Source of the DNA: Bacteroidales bacterium
GTDB taxonomy: Bacteria > Bacteroidota > Bacteroidia > Bacteroidales > P3
Assembly (NCBI GenBank): GCA_024400415.1
Contig: JAKSMS010000008.1
Span: 1-52,278, forward strand
Direction: 5' to 3'
DNA length: 52,278 bases
The notes beneath the pieces were generated by a model. That model did no database searches. It saw only the letters and a program-made list of their open reading frames with translations, and was not told the DNA's origin. The position numbers and the translations under genes were made by a program. Shown here piece after piece: positions 16,301-23,551 of the stretch. How positions within the stretch are numbered: position 1 is the stretch's first letter; each line of letters begins with the position of its first letter.

Positions 16301-16734
16301 AGACCGACCTCGAGGTGCTCATACCCGACCACTATGTGACCAACATCAGCCAAAGGCTATTGCTCTACAAGCAGCTCAACGACATTACTACCGACGAGGA
16401 CCTAGACCAATATCGAGAGCAGCTGATCGACCGATTCGGACCCGTTCCGCAATCCACTCAGGAACTAATCCTCACCATTAAGCTGCGTCGCATTGCCAAA
16501 GAATTCGGCATTGAAAAATTGGCGCTCCGCCAGGACAAGATGGTATGCTTCTTTGTCGCCAACCAAGACAATCCATTCTATAAATCCACCAACTTCAGCA
16601 AGATGATACGGTTTGCATCTGCTCATCCACAATCGGTACACCTCAAAGAAACCAAAGATCGACTTTCCCTAGTATGCGACAACATCAAATCCATCTACGA
16701 AGCTATCGAATGCCTACGCACTCTCGTAAGTTAG
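13390..16734 (+). CDS. mfd: Transcription-repair coupling factor Mfd
   Basis: 1114 residues. Mfd removes RNA polymerase stalled at DNA damage and recruits UvrA/UvrB. Domains in order: UvrB-homology region (~1-330), RNA polymerase interaction domain (LKPGDFVTHIDYGVGRFSGLEK), then a RecG-like motor with Walker A GDVGFGKTEVA (Lys593), DEEQ box in LLIIDEEQKFGV, TATPIPRTLQFSM, and the TRG-type segment QMRGRVGRSNKKAFCYLM; a C-terminal domain follows. The open frame also has an ATG at 13360, but that adds 10 residues encoded by the -7 element itself, so I chose 13390 (MLLTEKYYKSS), implying a leaderless or almost leaderless mRNA. uvrB, its repair partner, is at 42.9 kb. Confidence 0.95.
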   Translation: MLLTEKYYKSSIVKSLLTLADKPQARIHIDGLVGSLPTTICATIAVERPTSSILMIAPSKEEAYYLLNDIESLLGETDADLEQKRALLFPTTYRKPYQSDEVDNANVLQRSEVVRQLSNGRKLIVVTYPDALCEKIISKTTLKEHTLEINRGGRLDIDFVMDMLQEYDFERTDFVVEPGQFAVRGGIIDVFSYADEHPYRIEFYGEEIDSLRTFDPVTQLSIKQLDSITILPNLDNRENAIVEQKVPLVHYFGSQDMVWMQGLMFICETIEKGFATARQEYEKKTSPIAHLKPEELYCSANEFLKLLLECKIIEYGNSVYFTKAERLKCSSEVQPTFNKQFDLLEKCLNDYTERGYEMMIGVTNEKQRMRLEKLFDEGTCPACQLVDINLNHGFIDHDEHLLCFTDHEIFERYHKYTVHDLQNNREALTLKELFELKPGDFVTHIDYGVGRFSGLEKIDNNGKEQEVIRLTYKNNDTLYISIHGLHKISRYVGKEGVAPTLSRLGSSSWQVLKQKTKKQVKDIARDLIALYAKRRASKGFAFSADSYLQNELEASFFYEDTPDQYKATRDVKHDMESTVPMDRLICGDVGFGKTEVAIRAAFKAVCDSKQVAVLVPATILAFQHYNTFCERLKGMPVRVDYLNRFRTTKEKNQIFKDVESGKIDILIGTHAILNKNLKFHDLGLLIIDEEQKFGVSAKEKLRQLKVNVDCLTLTATPIPRTLQFSMMGARDLSVIQTPPPNRQPIETELSEFNETLILDAITYELSRGGQVFFINNRVENLTEIAGMINRLVPDASVAIGHGQMDGKEVEEVLMRFMEGEIDILVATSIIENGLDIPNANTMIINNAQNFGLSDLHQMRGRVGRSNKKAFCYLMIPGFSMLTEEAQKRLRAIEEFSTIGSGFNIAMRDLDIRGAGNILGAEQSGFISDIGYDMYQKILDEAIEELKETDFADLFYQEAAEKKEYVRECLIETDLEVLIPDHYVTNISQRLLLYKQLNDITTDEDLDQYREQLIDRFGPVPQSTQELILTIKLRRIAKEFGIEKLALRQDKMVCFFVANQDNPFYKSTNFSKMIRFASAHPQSVHLKETKDRLSLVCDNIKSIYEAIECLRTLVS

Positions 16735-16755
16735 TTTCCTGACGGCATCAATAGC

Positions 16756-16797
16756 AACAAGGGCAAGATTCATGAACCTTGCCCTTGTTTATTTTAA
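16756..16797 (+). terminator. Rho-independent terminator of mfd
   Basis: Perfect 12-bp stem aacaagggcaag (16756-16767) and cttgcccttgtt (16778-16789), 10-nt loop, followed by tatttt. It may also serve the convergent Sel1-repeat gene. Confidence 0.88.
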
Positions 16798-16813
16798 AAG
16801 GAATGTATTCTAA

Positions 16814-18490
16814 TTATTCAACGCTTTCGAGGATGAAGTCGCCTGACGGGTCAATCCATTCACCATCCACGTAGCCATTCTTAGCGGCCAAGTTGTAATA
16901 CTTATCACTTAAGCGCTTTGACTGAGCAACGCCCTTACCACTTTCATAGATTCTTCCCATTTCGTATTGAGCTGGAGGATAGCCTTGGTCTGCAGACTTC
17001 TTGTACCATGATGCAGACTTTTCGTCGCTCTTCTCGACTCCGAAACCATTAGCATAAGCGTAACCCATATTGTATTCAGCACAATAGTGATGTTTTTCAG
17101 CAGCTTTGCTCCACCATTTGAAAGCTTCCGTATAGGACTGACGAACAACCTCACCCATGTAGTAATAGTTGCCCATAGCGTTCTGAGCGCGCTCATAACC
17201 ATAGTCAGCGGCTAACCAAATATACTTGGTAGACTCTACCATAGAAGCCTCAACACCCACACCTTTGCGGTAGCACATGCCCACACTGAAAAGAGCCTCA
17301 GGCAGACCCTGCTCAGCAGCCTTCATATACCAGTCGAAAGCGGTTTTTGCATCTCTTTCAGCACTATTGGTCTGCTCATAATAAACTCCGAGGTTATATT
17401 GAGCTTGAGACAAACCATGCTCAGCAGCCTTGCGCCACCATTTAAGACTCTCTGCCTCAGATGCAGTAACACCTTCTCCAGTCTTATAGAAGCAACCTAA
17501 ATTAAACTGGGCCAATTTATTGCCGTTATTAGCTGCACGAGTGTACCATTTAATTGCTTCCGAAATACTCTTATCAACGCCACGTCCCGTTTCATAACAC
17601 AGAGCAACATTGAACTGAGCACCGATATTCTTCTGATTAGCAGATCTAACGAACCACTTGAAAGCCTCTGCATACGACTGGGTAACACCCTGTCCATAGT
17701 AATAGAGATTGCCCATCTTATTCTGAGACTTATTGAACCCCTGTTCGGCCGAAGTAGCAAAAAGATCAACAGCCTTCGCAACAGATTTAGGAACGCCACG
17801 ACCAGCAAAATAACACATGCCTAAGTTAAATTCTGCCTCAACCATGCCTTGATCAGCAGCCTTCTGATACCACTTAACGGCCTCAGCGTAGTTACGTTCT
17901 TTTGTATTGGTGTTCTCATAAAAGATACCAAGATTAAACTGAGCCTTATCATAACCAGACTCAGCTGCCTGACGCCACCATTTGAGACCCATTGTCTCAG
18001 ACTTCATCACGCCAATACCCTTCATGTAAAAAATGCCTATGGAAAAAGAAGCCACAGAAAGTCCTTCACTAGAAGCTCTTCTATACCAATGCATTGCATC
18101 AGAAAAGGATTGTTCAACTCCCTCACCATTCTCATAACACCAGCCCATATTGTACTGAGCACGAACATCACCCATCTCAGCAGCTAGACGATAGTTCTCA
18201 ATAGCCTTATCTAAATCACGCTCAACACCATAGCCATTATGATAGAAAACACCAAGATAATAAGTGGCTTCAGCATCCCCTTTGGCAGATTCCGACTGGA
18301 AAAGACTCAGAGCATCAGAATATTGCTGATGTCTACAATACTTCAAACCTTTATTGACAATCATATTGCTGCTCTCAGTCTCAAAGGACATCAATAGTGA
18401 AGATCCTGAGGTTTGAACAGATGCTGCAAAGGAGGTCGAAAATCCCCCAAAAGCAAAAACGAATGCCAAAAATAATAAACAGTGTTTCAT
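16814..18490 (-). CDS. Exported Sel1-repeat (TPR-like) protein
   Basis: 558 residues: signal peptide MKHCLLFLAFVFAFGGFSTS followed by about 13 Sel1 repeats of 36 residues and a partial last one. Each repeat shows the A..WY..AA..G...AQ..LG..Y..G.GV pattern. Sel1 proteins form superhelical scaffolds for protein binding; the partner is unknown. Repeats 4-7 and 9-12 match one another better than their neighbours, a five-repeat higher-order duplication. The frame extends to 18547, but the promoter's -7 element lies at 18517-18524 and the ATG at 18490 begins the signal peptide, with AAGGAAAGGA just upstream acting as a possible ribosome-binding site. An ATG two codons earlier (18496) is the alternative. 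Confidence 0.88.
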   Translation of the reverse strand: MKHCLLFLAFVFAFGGFSTSFAASVQTSGSSLLMSFETESSNMIVNKGLKYCRHQQYSDALSLFQSESAKGDAEATYYLGVFYHNGYGVERDLDKAIENYRLAAEMGDVRAQYNMGWCYENGEGVEQSFSDAMHWYRRASSEGLSVASFSIGIFYMKGIGVMKSETMGLKWWRQAAESGYDKAQFNLGIFYENTNTKERNYAEAVKWYQKAADQGMVEAEFNLGMCYFAGRGVPKSVAKAVDLFATSAEQGFNKSQNKMGNLYYYGQGVTQSYAEAFKWFVRSANQKNIGAQFNVALCYETGRGVDKSISEAIKWYTRAANNGNKLAQFNLGCFYKTGEGVTASEAESLKWWRKAAEHGLSQAQYNLGVYYEQTNSAERDAKTAFDWYMKAAEQGLPEALFSVGMCYRKGVGVEASMVESTKYIWLAADYGYERAQNAMGNYYYMGEVVRQSYTEAFKWWSKAAEKHHYCAEYNMGYAYANGFGVEKSDEKSASWYKKSADQGYPPAQYEMGRIYESGKGVAQSKRLSDKYYNLAAKNGYVDGEWIDPSGDFILESVE

Positions 18491-18516
18491 AATCATTCCT
18501 TTCCTTTTGTTGCCCG

Positions 18517-18548
18517 CAAAATTATGCTTTTTTTTTATAAATACCAAA
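18517..18548 (-). promoter_or_regulatory. Bacteroidetes-type promoter for the Sel1-repeat gene
   Basis: Minus strand TTTG (18545-18548), 20-nt spacer, TAATTTTG (18517-18524). Confidence 0.82.
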
Positions 18549-19063
18549 TTTTTTAGAAAAAAACAATAAAAAAAATTGCAACTAACTCATAATCATAGCA
18601 AGAATAATTTGAAACGAATACAAATTCATACTCCAAAAGCCAGACAGGATTAAAGGATTTTCTCATTTTTTCATTCAAACCAACTAAAATACGATTAAAA
18701 CTAGCGCAACATTGATTTTCAGTATTTTAAACAACTAGAAAAACTCATGCAACATCAAATACAACACCCAAAGCAACTTAATGAACCATGTAAAAAGGAC
18801 AAATATTTCGTGCAAGCAGACAATCAAAACTTGAGAAGATCCTTGCACCAGAAAACACGCAAACAATCAAGACAAACTTATAGAACCATCCATTTACTGG
18901 ACACATCAGAACAGAATATCCCAACACATAACAAATGAGGAAAGGGTACATATCCTCCTATTTTAATAATATGTATGATATTGCCAGTATTGCCAATATG
19001 CTTCTAGCAATTGGGCAATTTGGCGAGAGAACACACCTTTACTAATAGTGCCGAAAAACAATC
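18549..19063. other. AT-rich intergenic stretch without a recognisable gene
   Basis: About 515 bp between the Sel1-repeat promoter and the terminator of the PepSY-like gene. It is markedly AT-rich. A 63-codon frame at 18747-18938 has a composition dominated by Gln, Lys, His and Asn, no family-like segment and no promoter, so I do not call it. A patch of related ttgcca/ggcaat words lies around 18970-19025 but has no clear period. I see no tRNA, ncRNA or 11-bp array. Confidence 0.5.
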
Positions 19064-19091
19064 ATAAAAAAAAGCGGACTTATGTCCGCTT
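19064..19091 (-). terminator. Rho-independent terminator after the PepSY-like gene
   Basis: On the minus strand aagcggac and gtccgctt (19072-19091) form an eight-bp stem with a 4-nt loop, followed by a run of T (aaaaaaa at 19065-19071 on the plus strand). Confidence 0.85.
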
Positions 19092-19115
19092 ATATACATT
19101 TATATAGTAGATCAA

Positions 19116-20168
19116 TTATTGGATATCATGTTCATCGAGTGGCTGAGCCAGCAGATCGATAAAGGCGCCAGAATTATCAAACTCCATACGGGTAAACTTG
19201 AGTTTATTAACGCTACCCTTAGTTTTTTGGCTGACTACCACATAGGTGTAAGGCTTAGGCTTTTTGCCATCGGCTGCACGATATTTAGAATCGTAGGTAT
19301 ATTCAACCATCTTCTCTACCTTATATTTCTCACCTTTATATTTCTCGGCAAGATACTTCATGATAGGGCTCTTGTAGCGGTCTTTAGAAAGGACTTTACC
19401 CACCTTGGTCAGCGTGCTGGTCTGAACATCATAAACATATTCAAGCTCAACTTTCTGCTTGTTGACCATATAGCCAACCACTTCGTCGTAGCCACGCTGC
19501 ATCCACAGCGGACCCTCTAGGCGCTGTGAAGCCTTTACCCTCTTGTCGAAATCGGCAACAATCTTATCAGCAGGTGCGAATGCTACAACTTCTGGAGCAT
19601 CCTCAACAGGAGCAGGACGATTTTTCTTATGCTTGCGCTCAGTGGCTTCCGGAGCCTTGTCCTCCATAGTGCCGTCTGGATCATTGTGGGTATAGTAATC
19701 GCGTTTTACGATGGCAGGATCAGGAGCATTGGTCTTCATAAGTTTTCCTCTGGTGTCGAAGATCATTTCACAGTCATCTGCGCCAACGCCTTTGCGCACG
19801 ATTATCATTCGATAATAGTTATCGCCGCTCATTTCCTCGACATAGTCAATACTCTTGATTCGATAACCAGGATAATTGTTGACGAAATAAGTATTCATCA
19901 AAGTAGGACAACTATTCAGATCTACGGGGAACGAACTATACTGCCAATCGCCAGAAGCAGCGAAATAGCTGCGACCATTCTGACCGTCAACAACTATTTC
20001 TGCCACATATTGCCCAGTGGTTTGATACCAAGCCTTCACCTTATAGGAGTCGTAGGTTTTCTCCAAGGCCAAAAGCACAGACTGAGGTACTGCGGTCTCT
20101 TTGATCTTGGTCTGAGCCATTGCTATCATTGGCAGACAGAAGAGTGCGATTAAGAGAATCTTTTTCAT
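19116..20168 (-). CDS. Exported PepSY-like protein of unknown function
   Basis: 350 residues with signal peptide MKKILLIALFCLPMIAMAQ. Two PepSY-like units are suggested: residues ~25-155 (VPQSVLLALEKTYDSYKVKAWYQTTGQYVAEI ... FDTRGKLMKT) and ~205-345, each pairing a helix with a strand block. Between them is a charged linker (PEATERKHKKNRPAPVEDAPE). The first unit resembles the beta-lactamase-inhibitor-like PepSY proteins that are common in Bacteroidales exported proteins, where the role is mostly unknown. It lies 101 bp downstream of purA on the same strand, with no clear promoter between, so it may be partly co-transcribed with purA. A strong terminator follows. Confidence 0.7.
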   Translation of the reverse strand: MKKILLIALFCLPMIAMAQTKIKETAVPQSVLLALEKTYDSYKVKAWYQTTGQYVAEIVVDGQNGRSYFAASGDWQYSSFPVDLNSCPTLMNTYFVNNYPGYRIKSIDYVEEMSGDNYYRMIIVRKGVGADDCEMIFDTRGKLMKTNAPDPAIVKRDYYTHNDPDGTMEDKAPEATERKHKKNRPAPVEDAPEVVAFAPADKIVADFDKRVKASQRLEGPLWMQRGYDEVVGYMVNKQKVELEYVYDVQTSTLTKVGKVLSKDRYKSPIMKYLAEKYKGEKYKVEKMVEYTYDSKYRAADGKKPKPYTYVVVSQKTKGSVNKLKFTRMEFDNSGAFIDLLAQPLDEHDIQ

Positions 20169-20269
20169 ATTTTGGTTTTCTTAATGTTTCGAGTAGTAAC
20201 GAGGAAATGTTAAAATTATTGTACGAAACCGAACTTTAAGATTGTTTAAGAATCTATTAGAGACTTACT

Positions 20270-21562
20270 CTACTTAAAGAGAACATCTTTTCTATCAGGA
20301 CTGGTAGATACGGCACAAACCTTAACGCCAGTCTCTTCTTCGATAGCTGAAATATAATCCTTAAGACGCTGTGGAAGCGCTGAATAATCTGAAATACCAG
20401 CCAAACCTTGCTTCCAACCAGCAAAATTCTTCAGGACTGGCTTAATCTCAACTGCATTGAACTCAAAAGGAATCTCATCGGTCTGCTGTCCATCAATCTC
20501 ATAATGAGTACACATGCTGACCTCGTCGAAATTGTTCATCACATCGGGCTTAGTCACGAAGAGATCACTAACGCCATTGAGCATACACACATAGCGGAGG
20601 GCTGGAAGGTCAATCCAACCGCAACGGCGTGGACGGCCGGTAACTGAACCGAACTCATGACCCTGTTCACAAAGAGTACGGCCAGTCTCGTCGAACAGCT
20701 CTGTGGGGAATGGACCGGCACCAACACGGGTGCAATAGGCTTTAGTGATACCCATTACGCGTCCGATATTAGTTGGAGCCACACCAAGGCCAGAGCAAAC
20801 GCCTGCAGTAACGGTGTTTGAAGAAGTCACAAATGGATAGCTGCCGAAGTCGATATCAAGCATAGAGCCCTGGGCGCCTTCTGCCAACACTTTCTTATCT
20901 TCTTTCAGGCACTTGTTGATAAAATATTCGCTATTGATCAGCTTGAAGCTCTTGAGAGTCTCGAGGGCCTCAAACCAAGCAGCCTCATACTCATCCAGAG
21001 TCAGGCCTTCTAGGCGGAAGTTTTCCACATCGAATCCAAGCATCTTGGCAGTCTGGACATGCTGATACTTCTGCATCATGAAGCGCTCCTTGAAATCGAA
21101 CTCCAAAATATCGCCTACGCGAAGACCCGTACGGGCAATCTTGTCAGTATAGGCGGGACCGATACCCTTAAGGGTTGATCCAATCTTAGCGTTGCCCTTA
21201 GCCTGCTCATTAGCAGCATCCATCAGACGATGGGTTGGCAGAATCAGGTGTGCCTTCTTGGAGATATAGAGGTTCTGGGTAGGATCTACGTTCTTCTCGC
21301 GCAGTGCCTCCACCTCCTGGCGGAATATCTTAGGCTCGATAAGCACGCCGTTGCCTATCACGTTTACCTTATCGGTATGGAAGATACCCGAAGGGATGGT
21401 GCGCAGCACATGCTTGATGCCGTTGAACTCGAGGGTGTGGCCTGCATTCGGACCGCCTTGGAAACGGGCAATCACATCATACTTTGGAGTGAGCACGTCA
21501 ACAATTTTTCCTTTGCCTTCGTCTCCCCACTGCAAGCCTAAAAGAACGTCAACTTTTGTCAT
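20270..21562 (-). CDS. purA: Adenylosuccinate synthetase
   Basis: 430 residues, the usual length. It joins IMP and aspartate using GTP, the first committed step to AMP. Signatures: the GTP-binding loop GLQWGDEGKGKIVD (residues 8-21), GGPNAGHTLEFNG with the catalytic His near residue 42, the IMP-contacting stretch GSTLKGIGPAYTDK, and QGSMLDIDFGSYPFVTSSNT in the middle. It has its own promoter 97 bp upstream and a leader long enough to hold a hairpin (21623-21649). ATG at 21560-21562 is the only sensible start. Confidence 0.97.
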   Translation of the reverse strand: MTKVDVLLGLQWGDEGKGKIVDVLTPKYDVIARFQGGPNAGHTLEFNGIKHVLRTIPSGIFHTDKVNVIGNGVLIEPKIFRQEVEALREKNVDPTQNLYISKKAHLILPTHRLMDAANEQAKGNAKIGSTLKGIGPAYTDKIARTGLRVGDILEFDFKERFMMQKYQHVQTAKMLGFDVENFRLEGLTLDEYEAAWFEALETLKSFKLINSEYFINKCLKEDKKVLAEGAQGSMLDIDFGSYPFVTSSNTVTAGVCSGLGVAPTNIGRVMGITKAYCTRVGAGPFPTELFDETGRTLCEQGHEFGSVTGRPRRCGWIDLPALRYVCMLNGVSDLFVTKPDVMNNFDEVSMCTHYEIDGQQTDEIPFEFNAVEIKPVLKNFAGWKQGLAGISDYSALPQRLKDYISAIEEETGVKVCAVSTSPDRKDVLFK

Positions 21563-21622
21563 TTTATATATATTTATTTTTTAGCGATAATTACTATTAT
21601 TTTCATTACAAGCACGTTAATT

Positions 21623-21649
21623 CAGCGCCACCAGTTTAGGCTGCGCTGA
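21623..21649 (-). promoter_or_regulatory. Hairpin in the purA leader
   Basis: ttcagcg and cgctgaa pair around an inner cag/ctg stem and a 6-nt loop, with an unpaired ccac on one side. It lies between the purA promoter (21659-21690) and the start codon, so it would be transcribed. No U-tract follows, so it is not an ordinary terminator; I do not recognise a riboswitch. Confidence 0.35.
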
Positions 21650-21658
21650 AAAACATTG

Positions 21659-21690
21659 CGAAGATAGCAATTTTTGGCGATATGGACAAA
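21659..21690 (-). promoter_or_regulatory. Bacteroidetes-type promoter for purA
   Basis: Minus strand TTTG (21687-21690), 20-nt spacer, TATCTTCG (21659-21666; seven of eight matches to TAnnTTTG). Confidence 0.65.
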
Positions 21691-21710
21691 TTTTTTTTAT
21701 TTCTGACGCT

Positions 21711-22322
21711 TTATTCCGCATCGCGATAGCGTTTGAACCACTCCACAAACTCGGGAAATTCGTCCAGCGGCTTGAAGCCTTCTTTGAACGGTTCCTTAGG
21801 GAGTGGCACTGCCTCAAGGTAGCCCACCAAAGTGGCGCAGTCAAACTCGCCAATCAATGCCTCTAGTGTCACATATACGCCCACCAGCTGGTCGTCGTCA
21901 TCTTTCACTGGATTGGGAATGGCCACCCTGACACCTAATATATCGGGTTCTTCTTCATTCTCCAACTGCATGAAATACATTTCCTTGGTATCAAATTTAT
22001 ATTTATCGAAATACACCTTCAATCCTTTGCCTTTAGGCTGCTTGAATGCCTCAAACTCCCACCAATCCACATCTGGCGCATTGTCCACCAAATCAACCAC
22101 ATACTCAAAGAGGTCCATGTCGCCTTCTGCCGAAATAGTCATGGTACGACCCTTCTGAGTCTGCTCGCTGATCTCGTAGGTCAAGCCTTCGCAATACATA
22201 TCCAGTTGATGCTGAAGTTCGTCGAGCAGCATCTGCTGCTGACCCTCATCGATGTCGTTGAGCATGGTCATGCGCTCAGCATTCTCGACAAACCATTTCC
22301 AGAAAATCTCTACTTTATTCAT
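21711..22322 (-). CDS. Conserved cytosolic protein of unknown function
   Basis: 203 residues, no signal peptide or membrane segment, strongly acidic. The best conserved-looking block is ISAEGDMDLFEYVVDLVDNA followed by PDVDWWEFEAFKQP, a pattern I have seen in uncharacterised Bacteroidetes proteins but cannot tie to a function. It ends in GYLEAVPLPKEPFKEGFKPLDEFPEFVEWFKRY. It starts 28 bp after murB on the same strand, so the two are very likely one transcript from the murB promoter. purA, the next gene, has its own promoter located just past this gene's stop. Confidence 0.7.
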   Translation of the reverse strand: MNKVEIFWKWFVENAERMTMLNDIDEGQQQMLLDELQHQLDMYCEGLTYEISEQTQKGRTMTISAEGDMDLFEYVVDLVDNAPDVDWWEFEAFKQPKGKGLKVYFDKYKFDTKEMYFMQLENEEEPDILGVRVAIPNPVKDDDDQLVGVYVTLEALIGEFDCATLVGYLEAVPLPKEPFKEGFKPLDEFPEFVEWFKRYRDAE

Positions 22323-22349
22323 ATTGTATTAATGTTTTTTTTCGTTTTT

Positions 22350-23360
22350 CTACACTATAATGGCTTCTGGCACTAACAGCACGCCAAAGCGCTGATACAC
22401 ATCACTCACCACGGCGCCGGCCAGTTCCACCACATCGCCGCCTCGGGCTTCGCCATCGGCATTCACCAACACCAATGCCTGCTTCTCGTATACGCCGGCA
22501 TGGCCGAGATTCCTGCCTTTCCAACCGCACTGCTCTATCATCCATCCGGCGGAGAGCTTCTTCTTACCCGCTTCAGCATCGAAGGCCACCAATCCAGGAT
22601 AATCCTTCACAATACGCTCATACACATTTATCGGCACAACCGGATTCTTGAAGAAACTGCCAGCACTGCCTTTCTCTTCAGGCCGAGGCAGTTTGGACCA
22701 ACGCACTTGCGTAATCACGTCAATCACTTCGGCAGCCGTAGGGCAATCCTTGCCAGCCAAAGCATCGGCCAAAGCCTTATACCCCAGCTTGGGTTCAAAA
22801 GTCGGCGTCAGCCTATACATTACAGACTCAATTATATATTTATCCTTCAGTTCGCCTTTGAAGATAGACTGACGATAACCAAATTGGCAATCTTCATTCA
22901 TAAAGGTACGTGATTTGCCAGACGCTATCTCATAGGCTTGCACACACAATATCACATCCTTAGCCTCCAGTCCATAGGCGCCGACATTCTGCACGGCGCT
23001 AGCGCCGACCGTACCTGGTATGGCAGCCAGATTCTCAAGGCCGTAAGCGCCCTTGGCCGCACACTCGCGCACCAGTTCGTCCATCACCTTGCCCGCCTCG
23101 GCAGCCACTACAATGTCGTCCCCCATGCGGCCAAAGCGCACAGCGGCATTTTCCATACGCACCACCACGCCATCGAAATCTCGCGTAAAAACCACATTGC
23201 TGCCGCCGCCAAGAATCAGAAAGGGCTCTTTGAGCAGCAATCCCGACTGAAGCAGCTGCATCAAGTCGTCGTGCGAGCGAATTGCCACATAGTCCTTAGC
23301 CGTGGCCTCTATGCCGAAAGTATTGTATTTCTTAAGCGAAACTCCGTGTTCAATAGTCAT
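22350..23360 (-). CDS. murB: UDP-N-acetylenolpyruvoylglucosamine reductase
   Basis: 336 residues of the long (type I, E. coli-like) MurB form. It reduces UDP-GlcNAc-enolpyruvate to UDP-MurNAc with NADPH and FAD in the cytosol. Signatures: N-terminal LKKYNTFGIEA, FAD-binding LILGGGSNVVF (GGGSN at 51-55), AAIPGTVGASAVQNVGAYG, and the substrate-proton donor Ser in KGSAGSFFKNP, with the C-terminal AGWMIEQCGWKGRNLG. The frame continues 24 bp further to 23384, but that part lies in the promoter spacer/-7 region; ATG 23360 (MTIEHGVSLKK) is at a normal distance from the promoter. Array D lies upstream of the promoter. Confidence 0.95.
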   Translation of the reverse strand: MTIEHGVSLKKYNTFGIEATAKDYVAIRSHDDLMQLLQSGLLLKEPFLILGGGSNVVFTRDFDGVVVRMENAAVRFGRMGDDIVVAAEAGKVMDELVRECAAKGAYGLENLAAIPGTVGASAVQNVGAYGLEAKDVILCVQAYEIASGKSRTFMNEDCQFGYRQSIFKGELKDKYIIESVMYRLTPTFEPKLGYKALADALAGKDCPTAAEVIDVITQVRWSKLPRPEEKGSAGSFFKNPVVPINVYERIVKDYPGLVAFDAEAGKKKLSAGWMIEQCGWKGRNLGHAGVYEKQALVLVNADGEARGGDVVELAGAVVSDVYQRFGVLLVPEAIIV

Positions 23361-23381
23361 AACGATGCATATTATTCGCCA

Positions 23382-23413
23382 CAAAATTACTCAAATATTT
23401 CCACATATACAAA
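23382..23413 (-). promoter_or_regulatory. Bacteroidetes-type promoter for murB
   Basis: Minus strand TTTG (23410-23413), 20-nt spacer, TAATTTTG (23382-23389). Transcription start near 23376, leader about 16 nt. Confidence 0.82.
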
Positions 23414-23464
23414 TTTTATTCAAATTCTGCCGCCATACACGCATATTAATTCCGCCTCAACCGT

Positions 23465-23519
23465 AGTCCTCTTTATCGGAGATGACATACAGTTAACACG
23501 GAGAATACCCAGAGGAAAA
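23465..23519 (-). repeat. Array D: 11-bp-period intergenic repeat, minus orientation
   Basis: Read on the minus strand, blocks of 11 nt run from 23519 down to 23465; gtattctccgt (23498-23508) and gtcatctccga (23476-23486) match units of arrays A and B, including the closing unit gtca-ctccga followed by taaa. Both neighbours (polY ending at 23552, murB starting at 23360) are also on the minus strand. It lies between the polymerase stop codon and the murB promoter. Confidence 0.65.
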
Positions 23520-23551
23520 CGCCACAAAAAAAACACCCCAAAGACGGCCGA

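Noticed and set aside
18747-18938. 63-codon frame in the AT-rich gap
   Set aside because: No promoter, biased composition (Gln, Lys, His, Asn), no recognisable segment.
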